From Arcobacter siniprincipis (lineage in GTDB: Bacteria; Campylobacterota; Campylobacteria; Campylobacterales; Arcobacteraceae): 64,000 bases of DNA. Positions 1 through 8,667 of this stretch are shown in pieces. The notes beneath the pieces were generated by a model. The model was not told the DNA's origin. It worked only from the letters and a program-made list of their open reading frames with translations, and did no database searches. Location of the stretch: contig NZ_CP182343.1 in the NCBI RefSeq assembly GCF_048571125.1, positions 3,100,001 to 3,164,000 of the forward strand. The letters run 5' to 3'. Each line of letters opens with the position of its first letter. The first letter of the stretch is position 1. The position numbers and the translations under genes were made by a program.

Positions 1-326
1 GCATCAGATAACTTATTTTTAAGGCTCTCTTCATTCCATTCAGCGCTAAGCCATAAGTTACAATAATAATCCATATTTGGCACAATAAACTCTATTTTCC
101 CATTTGTTTTTAATATTTTAAACCAATCTCTTAGTACTCTATCTGCTTCATAATTCGTTAAGTATTGAAGTAAATTTATTGAATATATAAAATTAACTTC
201 CATTAAGTATGTTGATAATTCCCAAGGACTACAAACATAATCAATATGTTCAAATTTTTTAACATCGCAATGAAAGAAACCTTCTTTTCTATCTTCTTTA
301 CACCCAACATATATATTTTTATCCAT
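1..326 (-). CDS. SAM-dependent methyltransferase, 3'-truncated by window edge
   Basis: This is the N-terminal part of a protein that continues beyond position 1. It starts at the ATG at 324-326, preceded by AAAGGA seven bases upstream, and overlaps the end of the preceding gene by 8 bases. The readable part contains YLTNYEADRVLRDWFKILK followed by NGKIEFIVPN. This matches the pattern around motifs III/IV of class I methyltransferases of the predicted-SAM-methyltransferase type found in polysaccharide loci, where an arginine-rich helix is followed by LKPGG-like and VPN segments. The acceptor is unknown. Position at the end of the glycan operon suggests methylation of a sugar or of an alditol group. 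The SAM-binding motif I is not clearly visible, so the call is moderate. Confidence 0.6.
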   Translation of the reverse strand, partial: MDKNIYVGCKEDRKEGFFHCDVKKFEHIDYVCSPWELSTYLMEVNFIYSINLLQYLTNYEADRVLRDWFKILKTNGKIEFIVPNMDYYCNLWLSAEWNEESLKNKLSD

Positions 327-1632
327 AAATTTCCTTTAATCTTTTGTCCAAATATGCCATTACAAAGTTATCTACAAAATAACTAATATTTTCTTTATCT
401 GTTATGTTGATATTTTTTCTTTCCATAAAATATGATATAAACTTTTTAATATATTCTATGTTTTTATTTGTTAATTTTGGTATTAAATTATCTTCTAAAT
501 CTTTAAAGTCTTTTATATTAAAAGTAGCACTTTGATAATCAACTTCTCCAAATGTAACTACTGGTTTAAGATGAAATAATGATTCAAACCCAACTCCTGA
601 ATTGATTGTATACACTGCCATTGATTTTTTTATGGCAATATGTATTGAACCTTCATAAATAGTTATATTATTATTCTTTTTAAACTCATTTATGAGACTA
701 TCTACTTCTTTTAAAAAGCATCGAGGATGTCTTTTTATTACTATACTAATATTCTTTTTATTTAATAGCTCAACAACTCTTTTTATCCAAATAATAGGTT
801 CAAAATATGCTTTTTTCATCACACTATCATCAAAAACTTGTAAAGGAATAAAAATAAAATTATCAGGTAATTTTTCTTCTTTTAAATGAGGTTGAATATA
901 TTTACTCAAATTTTTATCAATATACTTTTCTTTATAAAATAAAAAATCTTTTTGTGCTTTATTAATATCTACTTTTTCTATTTCATTTAGTTCATTTTTA
1001 TCACAACACAAAGAGCTCCAACCACTATAACCCATGTTATCAATATTTATTATATCGAAAAAATACCCCTCTTTAAAATGAATTTTATTAGGATCATTTT
1101 TCCCAAAACTATGATAACTAAAAAGCAAAGAATTTTCTTTTATCTGTCTTTTTCTAAAATAATTTTCATCATTGTGTTCTGTTGGAACTGTTATGATTTT
1201 CTGATTAAACTTTAACAATTCTTCTAATAATAAAGGTAAAAAAGCATGACTAGAATCTTTGCCATTTTTAGCTTGAAAATCTGGTGTTTCAACTTCAAAG
1301 AAAAAATCTTTTGGAAAGAATCTTGATATTTGTCTAGATTCAATTAATAATTTATTTTTTAAATTACTTAACTGTTTATAAATCTCAAAAGAATGATTTC
1401 CACAAATAATGATTAAAGCATTCTTTAGTTTCTGAAGTTCTAAAAAATCAATAATAGGAATAGATAAAAAAGATTCTTCTTTTTTATTATTATCAAAAAT
1501 ATAGTCAATATTTGAAAAAAGTTCATAGTTCTCAATCAAAAACTTTGTTCTAAGTGATGCTCCACAAAAAACTATTATTCCATCATGTTTTTTTATATTT
1601 TGTATTAATTTCTCTGTATTTTGAATCATCAT
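319..1632 (-). CDS. KpsS/LipB-like capsule polysaccharide protein with N-terminal Rossmann-like module
   Basis: The protein has 437 residues. The C-terminal half carries features of the capsule synthesis family (KpsS/KpsC type): a beta strand ending in KRHPR (about residue 300) and the segment YTINSGVGFESLFHLKPVV, in which family members place a conserved Ser/Asn-Ser-Gly-Glu cluster for CMP-Kdo-type donors. The N-terminal about 95 residues form a separate unit starting IIVFCGASLRTKFL, followed by IDYIFDNN. The same kind of module occurs in two other proteins of this cluster. The ATG at 1630-1632 overlaps the upstream TGA as ATGA, indicating translational coupling. The role is inferred to be glycosyl transfer to a lipid or polysaccharide acceptor in the cytoplasm; donor and acceptor cannot be read from the sequence. 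Confidence 0.6.
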   Translation of the reverse strand: MMIQNTEKLIQNIKKHDGIIVFCGASLRTKFLIENYELFSNIDYIFDNNKKEESFLSIPIIDFLELQKLKNALIIICGNHSFEIYKQLSNLKNKLLIESRQISRFFPKDFFFEVETPDFQAKNGKDSSHAFLPLLLEELLKFNQKIITVPTEHNDENYFRKRQIKENSLLFSYHSFGKNDPNKIHFKEGYFFDIINIDNMGYSGWSSLCCDKNELNEIEKVDINKAQKDFLFYKEKYIDKNLSKYIQPHLKEEKLPDNFIFIPLQVFDDSVMKKAYFEPIIWIKRVVELLNKKNISIVIKRHPRCFLKEVDSLINEFKKNNNITIYEGSIHIAIKKSMAVYTINSGVGFESLFHLKPVVTFGEVDYQSATFNIKDFKDLEDNLIPKLTNKNIEYIKKFISYFMERKNINITDKENISYFVDNFVMAYLDKRLKEIYG

Positions 1633-3074
1633 AGTAACTTCTTTATTTCTTCATGTAAGAGGCTTGAAGCCTTTTGATTTTTATTTTCAAACATTTTTTC
1701 AAATATTAATTTTCTATCTTCTTTATAATTATCATTTTCTAAATTTACCAATACTTTATCTAATAAATCTTCAAACATATAACACTTATCTCCAGGTGAA
1801 TGACTGAAATAATCCAAGATTACCCCTTGCTCTGCATTTACCCACTCTTCATAATCATAACAAAAAAATACAATAGGTTTATTCACATACAAATAATCGA
1901 AATATACAGAAGAATAATCAGAAATCAACATATCCGAATACTTTAAAAGAGGATAAATATCCATATGTGATTCATGAATAATTAAATTTGATAAATATAT
2001 ATTTTTATTTTGATAAGAACTAAGGTCATCTCTAATCTTTTGTGCAACAAAAGGGTGCATCTTGATGATTATTTTTAATTCATTATCTTTTGCAAATTGA
2101 TTCAATTTTTCATAGTCAAGAGGATTACTTTTAAAACCTAAAGGTCTATGAGTTGGCATATATACTATATACTTATAACTATCATTTTTCATCTCATTTA
2201 ATAAATTTATATCAACATTAATATGTTCAATGCCATCATTATGTAAGACATCATTTCGTGGATATCCACAATGTATTATTTTTTTATAGTCATATATCTT
2301 ACTAAAAGAATACTCACTTACAAAAGGAGAAGTTGAAAGAACAATATCATATTTTAGAACTTTATAATTAGTCAATACCCCTAAAGTTTCTATTGTTATT
2401 CCATGCCATAATTGTACACTTTTACCTATTTTTAAACACTCTACTAATAATTTGTCCACTGGATTGTGATCTATAATCTTTATGCTTGCTTCAAAAACTA
2501 GGTCAATAAACTCTTTTGTATCATAATCAATAACATCAATATCATGTTCTTTAAAAATTTGGATATCTCTTTTATTATTCGTTGCTAAATAAACTTTAAA
2601 ATTTGAATATTTTTTTAAGTATAAATATAAATACTTAATATTTAAATCTATAAAATCAATCCCAATTAATAAAACTACATCTTTAGAAAGTATATAATTC
2701 TTTTGTTTTTCAACAAAGTAATCCATTAGCTGATTTTTATAGGAGAATTTTTCAGCTAAAGGCTCTTTATCATTTAAAAAGATGTAATCATTTTTAATTT
2801 CATCAAAACGAACACAGATTATTTTTTCTTTAGAGATATATTTTGTAATTTCGTTATAAATTTCTCTTTCATGGTTAGGAGAATAAATAAAGATAAAATC
2901 AAACTCTTTTAGTACTATATCTTCAACTTTATATATATTTTCTCCGTCTAAATTTTTATCAACATATCCTAAAAAGTTTAGAGGAATTTGGGTTAAATGA
3001 TTTTCTAGAATCTTTGTACTATTGGAAAAAGGATAAATAAAACATTTTTTATCTTTGAAAAACTCTTTATTCAT
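1629..3074 (-). CDS. CDP-glycerol:poly(glycerophosphate) glycerophosphotransferase family (TagB/TagF-like)
   Basis: This 481-residue protein has the full motif set of the TagB/TagF family: WHG at 223-225, GYPRND at 270-275, PTHRP at 307-311, KMHP at 338-341 and SDYSSVYFDYL at 385-395. The family transfers glycerol phosphate or related polyol phosphates from CDP-alcohols onto glycan acceptors at the cytoplasmic membrane. The first about 90 residues form a different module (hydrophobic strand, GYVDKN, then alternating strands) resembling the N-termini of the neighbouring KpsS-like and LicD-like proteins. A nucleotidyltransferase gene lies two genes upstream and could supply the CDP-activated donor. 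This suggests a phosphodiester-linked modification or backbone in the glycan; the exact alcohol is unknown. Confidence 0.8.
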   Translation of the reverse strand: MNKEFFKDKKCFIYPFSNSTKILENHLTQIPLNFLGYVDKNLDGENIYKVEDIVLKEFDFIFIYSPNHEREIYNEITKYISKEKIICVRFDEIKNDYIFLNDKEPLAEKFSYKNQLMDYFVEKQKNYILSKDVVLLIGIDFIDLNIKYLYLYLKKYSNFKVYLATNNKRDIQIFKEHDIDVIDYDTKEFIDLVFEASIKIIDHNPVDKLLVECLKIGKSVQLWHGITIETLGVLTNYKVLKYDIVLSTSPFVSEYSFSKIYDYKKIIHCGYPRNDVLHNDGIEHINVDINLLNEMKNDSYKYIVYMPTHRPLGFKSNPLDYEKLNQFAKDNELKIIIKMHPFVAQKIRDDLSSYQNKNIYLSNLIIHESHMDIYPLLKYSDMLISDYSSVYFDYLYVNKPIVFFCYDYEEWVNAEQGVILDYFSHSPGDKCYMFEDLLDKVLVNLENDNYKEDRKLIFEKMFENKNQKASSLLHEEIKKLL

Positions 3075-3082
3075 AAATTATT

Positions 3083-3964
3083 CTACTTTCTATACAAATA
3101 AAAATGACTTGACTTTAAAAACCTATCAACAGAGTTTTCTACAACTTCTTCTAGCATAAAAGGGTTAGTTTCAATAATTTCTTTTTGGTTTTCAAATAAA
3201 TTAAAATATTTAGTTAAATGATATAAATTATAAGCATAATTTCTATAACACTTTTTAAAATATTGACTAAAAATACCTTCTTTATAAAATTCTCTATTTC
3301 TATAATAAGCAACATAGTTTTTTGACTTATAATCCTCAAAACCAATTATTCTCGTACTTTCACGAACTATTAAAATTCCATTATTATTTAAGAGTTTAAG
3401 TAAATTATTAAATACCTTATCTACACTTTTTTCATTTGTATACATAAAAATATCACCCACAAAAATAAAATCAAATTTTTGTAAGGTAGAATTATCCATT
3501 GTCATAAAATCATCATTTATATACTCAATTTTGTGATTGTTATTCTCTTTTTTATTTTCATCAATTTGTTTAGTAGATAAATCAAGTCCAACTATAAGTT
3601 CAAACTTATTTGAGAACTCACGGGTATATCTTCCATTTCCACAACCTATATCTAAAGCTATCTTTTTATTTTTACACTCTTCTTCTATGATTTTATTTAA
3701 TAATTGTGTTTCATAATCAAATCGTACTTTTGAAATATATTCATCATTTGTGATATATCCACCATCTTTATATTTTTTGTATGCATTAGACCAAAAATCA
3801 TTAATAATAAATTTTTCAGTATCACTTGTATCAATTGAACTATCAAAATAGTAGTGTATTTTATCTTGTAAAAAACTATACTCTTCTTCTAATTTCTTTT
3901 TCTCTTCTTCAATAGCATAAAGTCGTTTTCTAGCATCTATTAACTCTTCATTTAGTTTATCCAT
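3083..3964 (-). CDS. class I SAM-dependent methyltransferase with N-terminal coiled coil
   Basis: The protein has 293 residues. Residues 1-36 are a charged heptad-type helix that should form a coiled coil. The SAM-binding motif I ALDIGCGNG lies at 103-111, followed by the acidic motif II residue in GLDLS at 126-130 and a post-II segment with FDFIFVGD. These are standard for class I Rossmann-fold methyltransferases of the Methyltransf_11/25 type. The C-terminal part (about 190-293) is rich in Tyr and Phe and probably binds the acceptor. The start overlaps the upstream nucleotidyltransferase gene by 8 bases. Acting on a sugar, an amino-alcohol or a phospho-group are all possible; neighbours favour a glycan substituent. 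Confidence 0.75.
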   Translation of the reverse strand: MDKLNEELIDARKRLYAIEEEKKKLEEEYSFLQDKIHYYFDSSIDTSDTEKFIINDFWSNAYKKYKDGGYITNDEYISKVRFDYETQLLNKIIEEECKNKKIALDIGCGNGRYTREFSNKFELIVGLDLSTKQIDENKKENNNHKIEYINDDFMTMDNSTLQKFDFIFVGDIFMYTNEKSVDKVFNNLLKLLNNNGILIVRESTRIIGFEDYKSKNYVAYYRNREFYKEGIFSQYFKKCYRNYAYNLYHLTKYFNLFENQKEIIETNPFMLEEVVENSVDRFLKSSHFYLYRK

Positions 3965-4676
3965 GATTTCCCTTAGCCTTCAAATATTCTTTAATTCTCT
4001 CATAATCTTCAATATAATCAACTTCTGCCCAAAATGTACCATTTATATCTTTTATAAAAACAATTTTTTCATCTATTGAGCGATAAAAAATATCTTCCCA
4101 CCAATAAACATGTTTTTGCTTATTTATAAGTTTATTCAATCTATTCTTCATAAATAAGATATCATCTTTATTTACTTTTGCAATTCCTACATATTCTCCA
4201 GTTGTTTCTTCTAGCGTAAGTTCTTTCCCATAATTAGTCAGTTTATTATTTTCCCAAGAAAACTTATAATCTGCATCTTCTATTCTTGAACTATCAGATA
4301 AAAATAGAGGGGAGTTTTTTTCTTCAAATAGTATATCTAGCACTTTTTCTTCAATAAAAACATCACCATTCATAATCAATAAATCATCTTCTTCATTTAA
4401 AAAGTCTTGTGCAAACCATGTTGAAGCTATGGAGTTTGTAACATCATAAAATGGGTTTTGATAATGTTTATATGGAAATTCTTTTATTGCATCTAATATA
4501 AAGTGCTCATTATATCCAGTAACTATTGCTATATCAGTAATACCTTTTTTTAACAATAATTCAAAAGTATATTTTATAAGTTCTATTCCACCAACTTTTA
4601 CACAACATTTAGGTTGACCATTTAAATGTCTAGATATTCTACTTCCAATTCCAGCTGCCATAATAAGTGCTTTCAA
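3957..4676 (-). CDS. nucleotidyltransferase, LicC/PntC-like (likely CTP-dependent)
   Basis: The 239-residue protein opens with the nucleotidyltransferase signature AAGIGSR (7-13) followed by the conserved Lys of QPK (21-23), and has the metal-binding Asp in MNGDVF. The segments NPFYDVTNSIAS and, near the C terminus, FWAEVDY..EDYERI resemble cytidylyltransferases that activate phosphocholine (LicC) or 2-aminoethylphosphonate (PntC), rather than the long sugar pyrophosphorylases. It lies one base from a class V aminotransferase gene and two genes from a LicD-like gene. That arrangement fits formation of a CDP-activated amino-alcohol phosphate or phosphonate. CTP preference and substrate are inference; a glycan-1-phosphate is an alternative. 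Confidence 0.7.
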   Translation of the reverse strand: MKALIMAAGIGSRISRHLNGQPKCCVKVGGIELIKYTFELLLKKGITDIAIVTGYNEHFILDAIKEFPYKHYQNPFYDVTNSIASTWFAQDFLNEEDDLLIMNGDVFIEEKVLDILFEEKNSPLFLSDSSRIEDADYKFSWENNKLTNYGKELTLEETTGEYVGIAKVNKDDILFMKNRLNKLINKQKHVYWWEDIFYRSIDEKIVFIKDINGTFWAEVDYIEDYERIKEYLKAKGNHG

Positions 4677-4677
4677 G

Positions 4678-5739
4678 TTAACCCTTTTTGTAATATTTTT
4701 TCAAATATTTAAATAATACATCTAAGTATTTTTTATCCATATTTCCCATGTGAGATATTCTTATAACTTTGTCTTTTAGATCACCTCCACTTGGAGTTAA
4801 AATAATATTATAATTCTTTTCAAAAAACAAAACTATATCATAAGCACTTTTACCATCACTAGGAGTTATTGCAGTCATTGCATTTGGCATCTCATTAACA
4901 TAAAATTCAAAAGGAAACTTAGAAATCTTTTTTCTGAAATATTTTGCTAGGTTGGAAGTTCTATTTATAACTTTTTCAATACCTTCATTATCAAGCTCTT
5001 TTAACCTAAAGTGCAATTGTTTTATTATTGATATTGCTGGTGTAAATGGAGTTTGTCCTCTTTTTATATCTTCTAAATAATTCTTGAAGTTAAAATATAC
5101 ATTATTTATATTTTGAATTCTACTCAAAGCTCTTGGACTCAATATTATCATGGCCAATCCAGGAGGTAAGGCAAGTCCTTTATTTGAGCTTATTATCAAT
5201 GCATCTATATTTTGTCTTTGCATATCTATATCATCACAAACAAAACTACTAATTGCATCAACAATATTCACCAAATTATTCTTTTTGCAAAATTTTCCAA
5301 CTTTTTTTAGATTATAAAATCTTCCAATTGTTGTTTCATGGGCATTTATTATAAAAGAGGTTTTATTTTTCACTTCAATATTTTCAAAATCAATCTCATC
5401 ATTTTTATTAATTATATAATTAAGATTTTTAATATTATGTACATCACAAATATCTACAAATCTTTGACCAAATCCTCCACCATTTACAATTATTGCTTCA
5501 TCATTTTCATTTAAAAGATTCATTACTGTAGCTTCCATAGCACCTGTTCCAGATGATGTTATAAATACCACATCACTATTTTCAGGAGCATTCGCAAGCT
5601 TTAATAGAAGTCTTTTTGATTCTAACAAAATATTTGAAAAATAATCATTCCTAAAATAAGGAACTTGTTCTTTCCCAATTTTTAAAATTTCTTTTGACAT
5701 AGGTACAGGACCTGGAGTAAAAATATATTGTTTTTTCAT
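4678..5739 (-). CDS. class V PLP aminotransferase (alanine-glyoxylate / 2-aminoethylphosphonate transaminase-like)
   Basis: This 353-residue protein begins with FTPGPVPMS, the N-terminal hallmark of the alanine-glyoxylate/AEP transaminase branch of class V enzymes. It shows SSGTGAMEA (62-70) for phosphate-group binding, HETTIG at 134-139, the DAISS segment at 161-165 and the likely Schiff-base lysine K187 in SSNKG. The reaction is transfer of an amino group between an aldehyde or keto substrate and an amino acid. Its place between a LicC/PntC-like nucleotidyltransferase and a LicD-like protein resembles the PntC-transaminase pairing of phosphonate tailoring, so 2-aminoethylphosphonate or an amino-alcohol phosphate is a plausible product. 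No PEP mutase is in the window, so this is not settled. Confidence 0.7.
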   Translation of the reverse strand: MKKQYIFTPGPVPMSKEILKIGKEQVPYFRNDYFSNILLESKRLLLKLANAPENSDVVFITSSGTGAMEATVMNLLNENDEAIIVNGGGFGQRFVDICDVHNIKNLNYIINKNDEIDFENIEVKNKTSFIINAHETTIGRFYNLKKVGKFCKKNNLVNIVDAISSFVCDDIDMQRQNIDALIISSNKGLALPPGLAMIILSPRALSRIQNINNVYFNFKNYLEDIKRGQTPFTPAISIIKQLHFRLKELDNEGIEKVINRTSNLAKYFRKKISKFPFEFYVNEMPNAMTAITPSDGKSAYDIVLFFEKNYNIILTPSGGDLKDKVIRISHMGNMDKKYLDVLFKYLKKYYKKG

Positions 5740-6623
5740 TTTTGATTTTCCATAAATTCTATCAATTCTTCTTCCTTTAATAAATTGCCATAATCTTTAT
5801 ATGACCACTTTTTAGCAGGAATTTTCCAATTTTTACCATACAATAATGTTACATATGCTTCTTCATTATTTGGTATAAGAAGTTTCATATCTTTATAATC
5901 AAAATAGTTCTCACCATCTACAAATTCTTTATTAAAATATAAATAATAATCAGCTTCATAGTCCATTACATAATATTTACCTATATCTACAGCTAAATTT
6001 ATATCTACAACTGTTGGTTCTGTCTCTGCAGGATTTGAATTTGATTTTATGATTATTTTATCAATTTCATCTTTTTTGGTTAGTACCCTATCTTCTTTAT
6101 ATATCACTTTTATAAGTTTATTTTTACTTAATATTTTGTTTGAATTAATTATATTCCATATCTTTTCCAAATCATTTTGAGATTTTATTAGAATATCAAC
6201 ATCTGGTACATCAGAAAGATTTTGTCCCCTCAATAAACACAATAATGAAGAACCTTCAATACAATATGAAATATTATTTTCTTGCATCTCTTTTGCAAAT
6301 TCTCTTATAATATCATCTGTATTTTCAACTCTATTATTTGTAGAAAAACTAAGAGTATTATCTTCTATAATCCATATCTTATCTTTTTTAATATTTAGAT
6401 TTTCAAGTTGTTCTTGCATACTATCAATCCATACACCGCTAATAGCAATTTTGTCAAACTCTATATTATTTATATCTTCGACACTACAAATCTCAATATC
6501 ATTAAACTTTGTTCCATGTAAAGCAGAATTATTATCTATAAATTTTACAATCTCATATTTTTCTCTTAATTGTCTATAGATAGCTCTACCTGCTATTCCT
6601 GTACCAAAAATTACGATTTTCAT
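5736..6623 (-). CDS. Rossmann-like module fused to LicD-like phosphotransferase
   Basis: The 295-residue protein has two parts. Residues 1-90 start with IFGTGIAGRAIY and FIDNN, a dinucleotide- or nucleotide-sugar-binding-like module. Residues about 100-290 resemble LicD: IEGSSLLCLLRG (122-133), an Asp-x-Asp pair in PDVDILI (140-146) as in nucleotidyltransferase-fold proteins, and YVTLLYGKNWKIP near the end, like the TLLYG..W..P segment of LicD. LicD proteins transfer phosphocholine-type groups from CDP-alcohols to glycans. Its start overlaps the stop of the upstream ligase region closely (5-base gap) and its end overlaps the aminotransferase start by 4 bases. It probably transfers the group made by the two genes downstream of it. 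Confidence 0.65.
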   Translation of the reverse strand: MKIVIFGTGIAGRAIYRQLREKYEIVKFIDNNSALHGTKFNDIEICSVEDINNIEFDKIAISGVWIDSMQEQLENLNIKKDKIWIIEDNTLSFSTNNRVENTDDIIREFAKEMQENNISYCIEGSSLLCLLRGQNLSDVPDVDILIKSQNDLEKIWNIINSNKILSKNKLIKVIYKEDRVLTKKDEIDKIIIKSNSNPAETEPTVVDINLAVDIGKYYVMDYEADYYLYFNKEFVDGENYFDYKDMKLLIPNNEEAYVTLLYGKNWKIPAKKWSYKDYGNLLKEEELIEFMENQK

Positions 6624-6628
6624 ATAAT

Positions 6629-7966
6629 TTACTTTCTTCTTATTTTTTTAAATCTATCAGAAAAATTAGTTCTCTCTACAAGATTTACTTTTGTAGGTAT
6701 TTTATAATTATTTAACTTTCCTTTACAAAAAGCCCGAACTAACTTTTTCAACTCTTTTTTATCAAGTTCTTTTGAACAAACTACATCACAAACAACTGTT
6801 TGTCCTGTGATTGCATTTTGTTCACTATAGACCATACAATCTTCTATTTCATCCATAGATAAAACAACTGATTCTACCTCAGCAGGTAGAACTTTTTCTC
6901 CACCTACATTGATGACTTCTTTTCCACGACCTATAATTTTTAGATACCCATCTTCTATCTCTTCAACCAAATCTCCAGTTTTAAACCAACCATCGCTTGT
7001 AAAAGAGTCCATGATAGCATTTAAGTATCCTAAAACTTGAGTTTTACTTCTTAGCCAAAGCTCTCCATCTACTATTTTGTACTCTTGGTTTTCATCTTCT
7101 ATTTTCATATACAAAGAATCAGATGATTTGGAACTTGTAGTACTAATTCCTGTCTCACTTGTACCAAATGTTTGTAGAAATTTTACCCTTGGAAATATCT
7201 CTTTTAGTTTTATCAAAAGTGATTCTGGCATAGTTTCAGTTCCATAGGTTATCATTCGAAGAGTTCGTAAATTATAGTTTAAATATTCCCCTGAGATTAA
7301 AATAAGATTTAAAAATGTAGGACTAGAGGGTAATACCATGATTTTATAATCTTGGATAAGCTCACAAATTGTTTTAGCATCTCTATTTTTTGGGATGATT
7401 AGGCAAGCTCCCATTGAAAGTGCATTAAAAAGTGTATTTAATCCACCTATGTGGTCAAACATAAGGAAAACTAGCATATTCATAGCTTTTGCTCTTTTAT
7501 CCTTGTAAGTCTCTATTAGATTATCAAGATTGTGTATCATTGCTTTTGGTTTACCTGTACTTCCACTTGAGAAAAGTACTAGTCCAGAGTTTTTATTATT
7601 TTTTAGAGTTTTTATCATCTCAGGGGAACTATTTACAGCTAATTTATCTATTTTTATTTCACCATCAATTTTAATACTATATTCACAAAATGACTCTTCC
7701 ATATATTCATTTTGCAGTTTTTCTAAAGTTGTAGTTATGGGTACTATTATATTTTTATTATCATATAAAGCAAAAAACAAAGCTATATTTTCAAAGGAAT
7801 AATCACCCAAAATAGCAACAACACTTGATGTTTCTATTTTATCTTCTAATATTTTTCTATACTCAAGGATTTTTTCTAATAAATTTTCATAAGAGTAACT
7901 CTTACCTTCAATTATAATGGCATCTAGCCCTTTAAATATAGAAAATTTATCAAATAAATAATTCAT
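6629..7966 (-). CDS. AMP-forming acyl/aminoacyl ligase (ANL superfamily)
   Basis: The 445-residue protein has the ANL motifs: A3 phosphate loop LFSSGSTGKPKA at about 131-142, the FGTSETG segment (A5), and GDLVEEIEDGYLKIIGR with the hinge region (A7/A8). The C-terminal domain ends KIRRK, where family members carry the catalytic A10 lysine. It is shorter than acyl-CoA synthetases (usually above 500), as in stand-alone adenylation enzymes that load carrier proteins. TAATG-type one-base overlap with the SDR gene and the adjacent ACP gene suggest it adenylates a carboxylic or amino acid and loads the ACP. The substrate is not predictable by eye. Comparable ACP and adenylation genes occur in flagellar glycosylation regions of Campylobacter. 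Confidence 0.8.
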   Translation of the reverse strand: MNYLFDKFSIFKGLDAIIIEGKSYSYENLLEKILEYRKILEDKIETSSVVAILGDYSFENIALFFALYDNKNIIVPITTTLEKLQNEYMEESFCEYSIKIDGEIKIDKLAVNSSPEMIKTLKNNKNSGLVLFSSGSTGKPKAMIHNLDNLIETYKDKRAKAMNMLVFLMFDHIGGLNTLFNALSMGACLIIPKNRDAKTICELIQDYKIMVLPSSPTFLNLILISGEYLNYNLRTLRMITYGTETMPESLLIKLKEIFPRVKFLQTFGTSETGISTTSSKSSDSLYMKIEDENQEYKIVDGELWLRSKTQVLGYLNAIMDSFTSDGWFKTGDLVEEIEDGYLKIIGRGKEVINVGGEKVLPAEVESVVLSMDEIEDCMVYSEQNAITGQTVVCDVVCSKELDKKELKKLVRAFCKGKLNNYKIPTKVNLVERTNFSDRFKKIRRK

Positions 7967-8667
7967 TAGTTAGAAACCCCACCAAGATATATTATCTGCC
8001 CTGTTATAAAATCACTTTTTTTACTAATAAAAAAATCAATCACATTTTTTATATCATCAAATTGCCCAAATCTTTTTATGGCTTGTTTTGTCAAAAGTTC
8101 ATCTATCTTATCTTTTGGAACTGCTTTTATTAAGTCAGTTTGAACAGGGGTTGGTCCTATTGCATTTACTGTTATATTAAAAGGTGCTAGCTCTTTTGCA
8201 GATGTTTGGGTGAAATTCTCTATAGCTGCTTTACTTGCAGCGTAGATAGCTTCTCCTTCAAGTCTAAGAGCACTTGCAACTGTTGTATAGTTTACAACTC
8301 TTCCATACTTTTGTTTCATCATCACTTTTGCTACTTCTCTAGTAAAAATAAATGTCCCTAAAAAGTTTGTAGCAAATATCTTTTCAACACTTGATACAGA
8401 TGTAGTAAGGATATGATTCATAGATGCCATTCCAGCATTGTTTAATAAAATATCTATCTTACCAAACTCTTTTTTTACAACACGAACCATCTTTATAACT
8501 GCTTTTTCATCATTTACTTCTAAAGAAAAGTGTCTATAGTTTTCATGTTTTATAGAACTCTCCCCCCTTGAACAACCTATTACTATTTCACCATTTTCCA
8601 AATAATAGTTTGCTAGGGCTTGCCCTATTCCTTTTGATGTTCCAGTTATAACTATAATTTGGCTCAT
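7966..8667 (-). CDS. short-chain dehydrogenase/reductase, FabG-like
   Basis: This is a 233-residue classical SDR. The NAD(P)-binding motif TGTSKGIG is at 8-15, NNAG follows in the ILLNNAGMAS segment, and the catalytic YAASK motif is in AIYAASKAAIENF, with a Ser in the preceding VVNYTTVAS strand region. Length and motif layout match 3-oxoacyl-ACP reductases. It shares one base with the ACP gene upstream and one base with the AMP ligase gene downstream. The likely job is reduction of a keto group on an ACP-bound chain before transfer to a sugar; reduction of a free sugar intermediate is the alternative. No ketosynthase gene is present nearby. Confidence 0.8.
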   Translation of the reverse strand: MSQIIVITGTSKGIGQALANYYLENGEIVIGCSRGESSIKHENYRHFSLEVNDEKAVIKMVRVVKKEFGKIDILLNNAGMASMNHILTTSVSSVEKIFATNFLGTFIFTREVAKVMMKQKYGRVVNYTTVASALRLEGEAIYAASKAAIENFTQTSAKELAPFNITVNAIGPTPVQTDLIKAVPKDKIDELLTKQAIKRFGQFDDIKNVIDFFISKKSDFITGQIIYLGGVSN

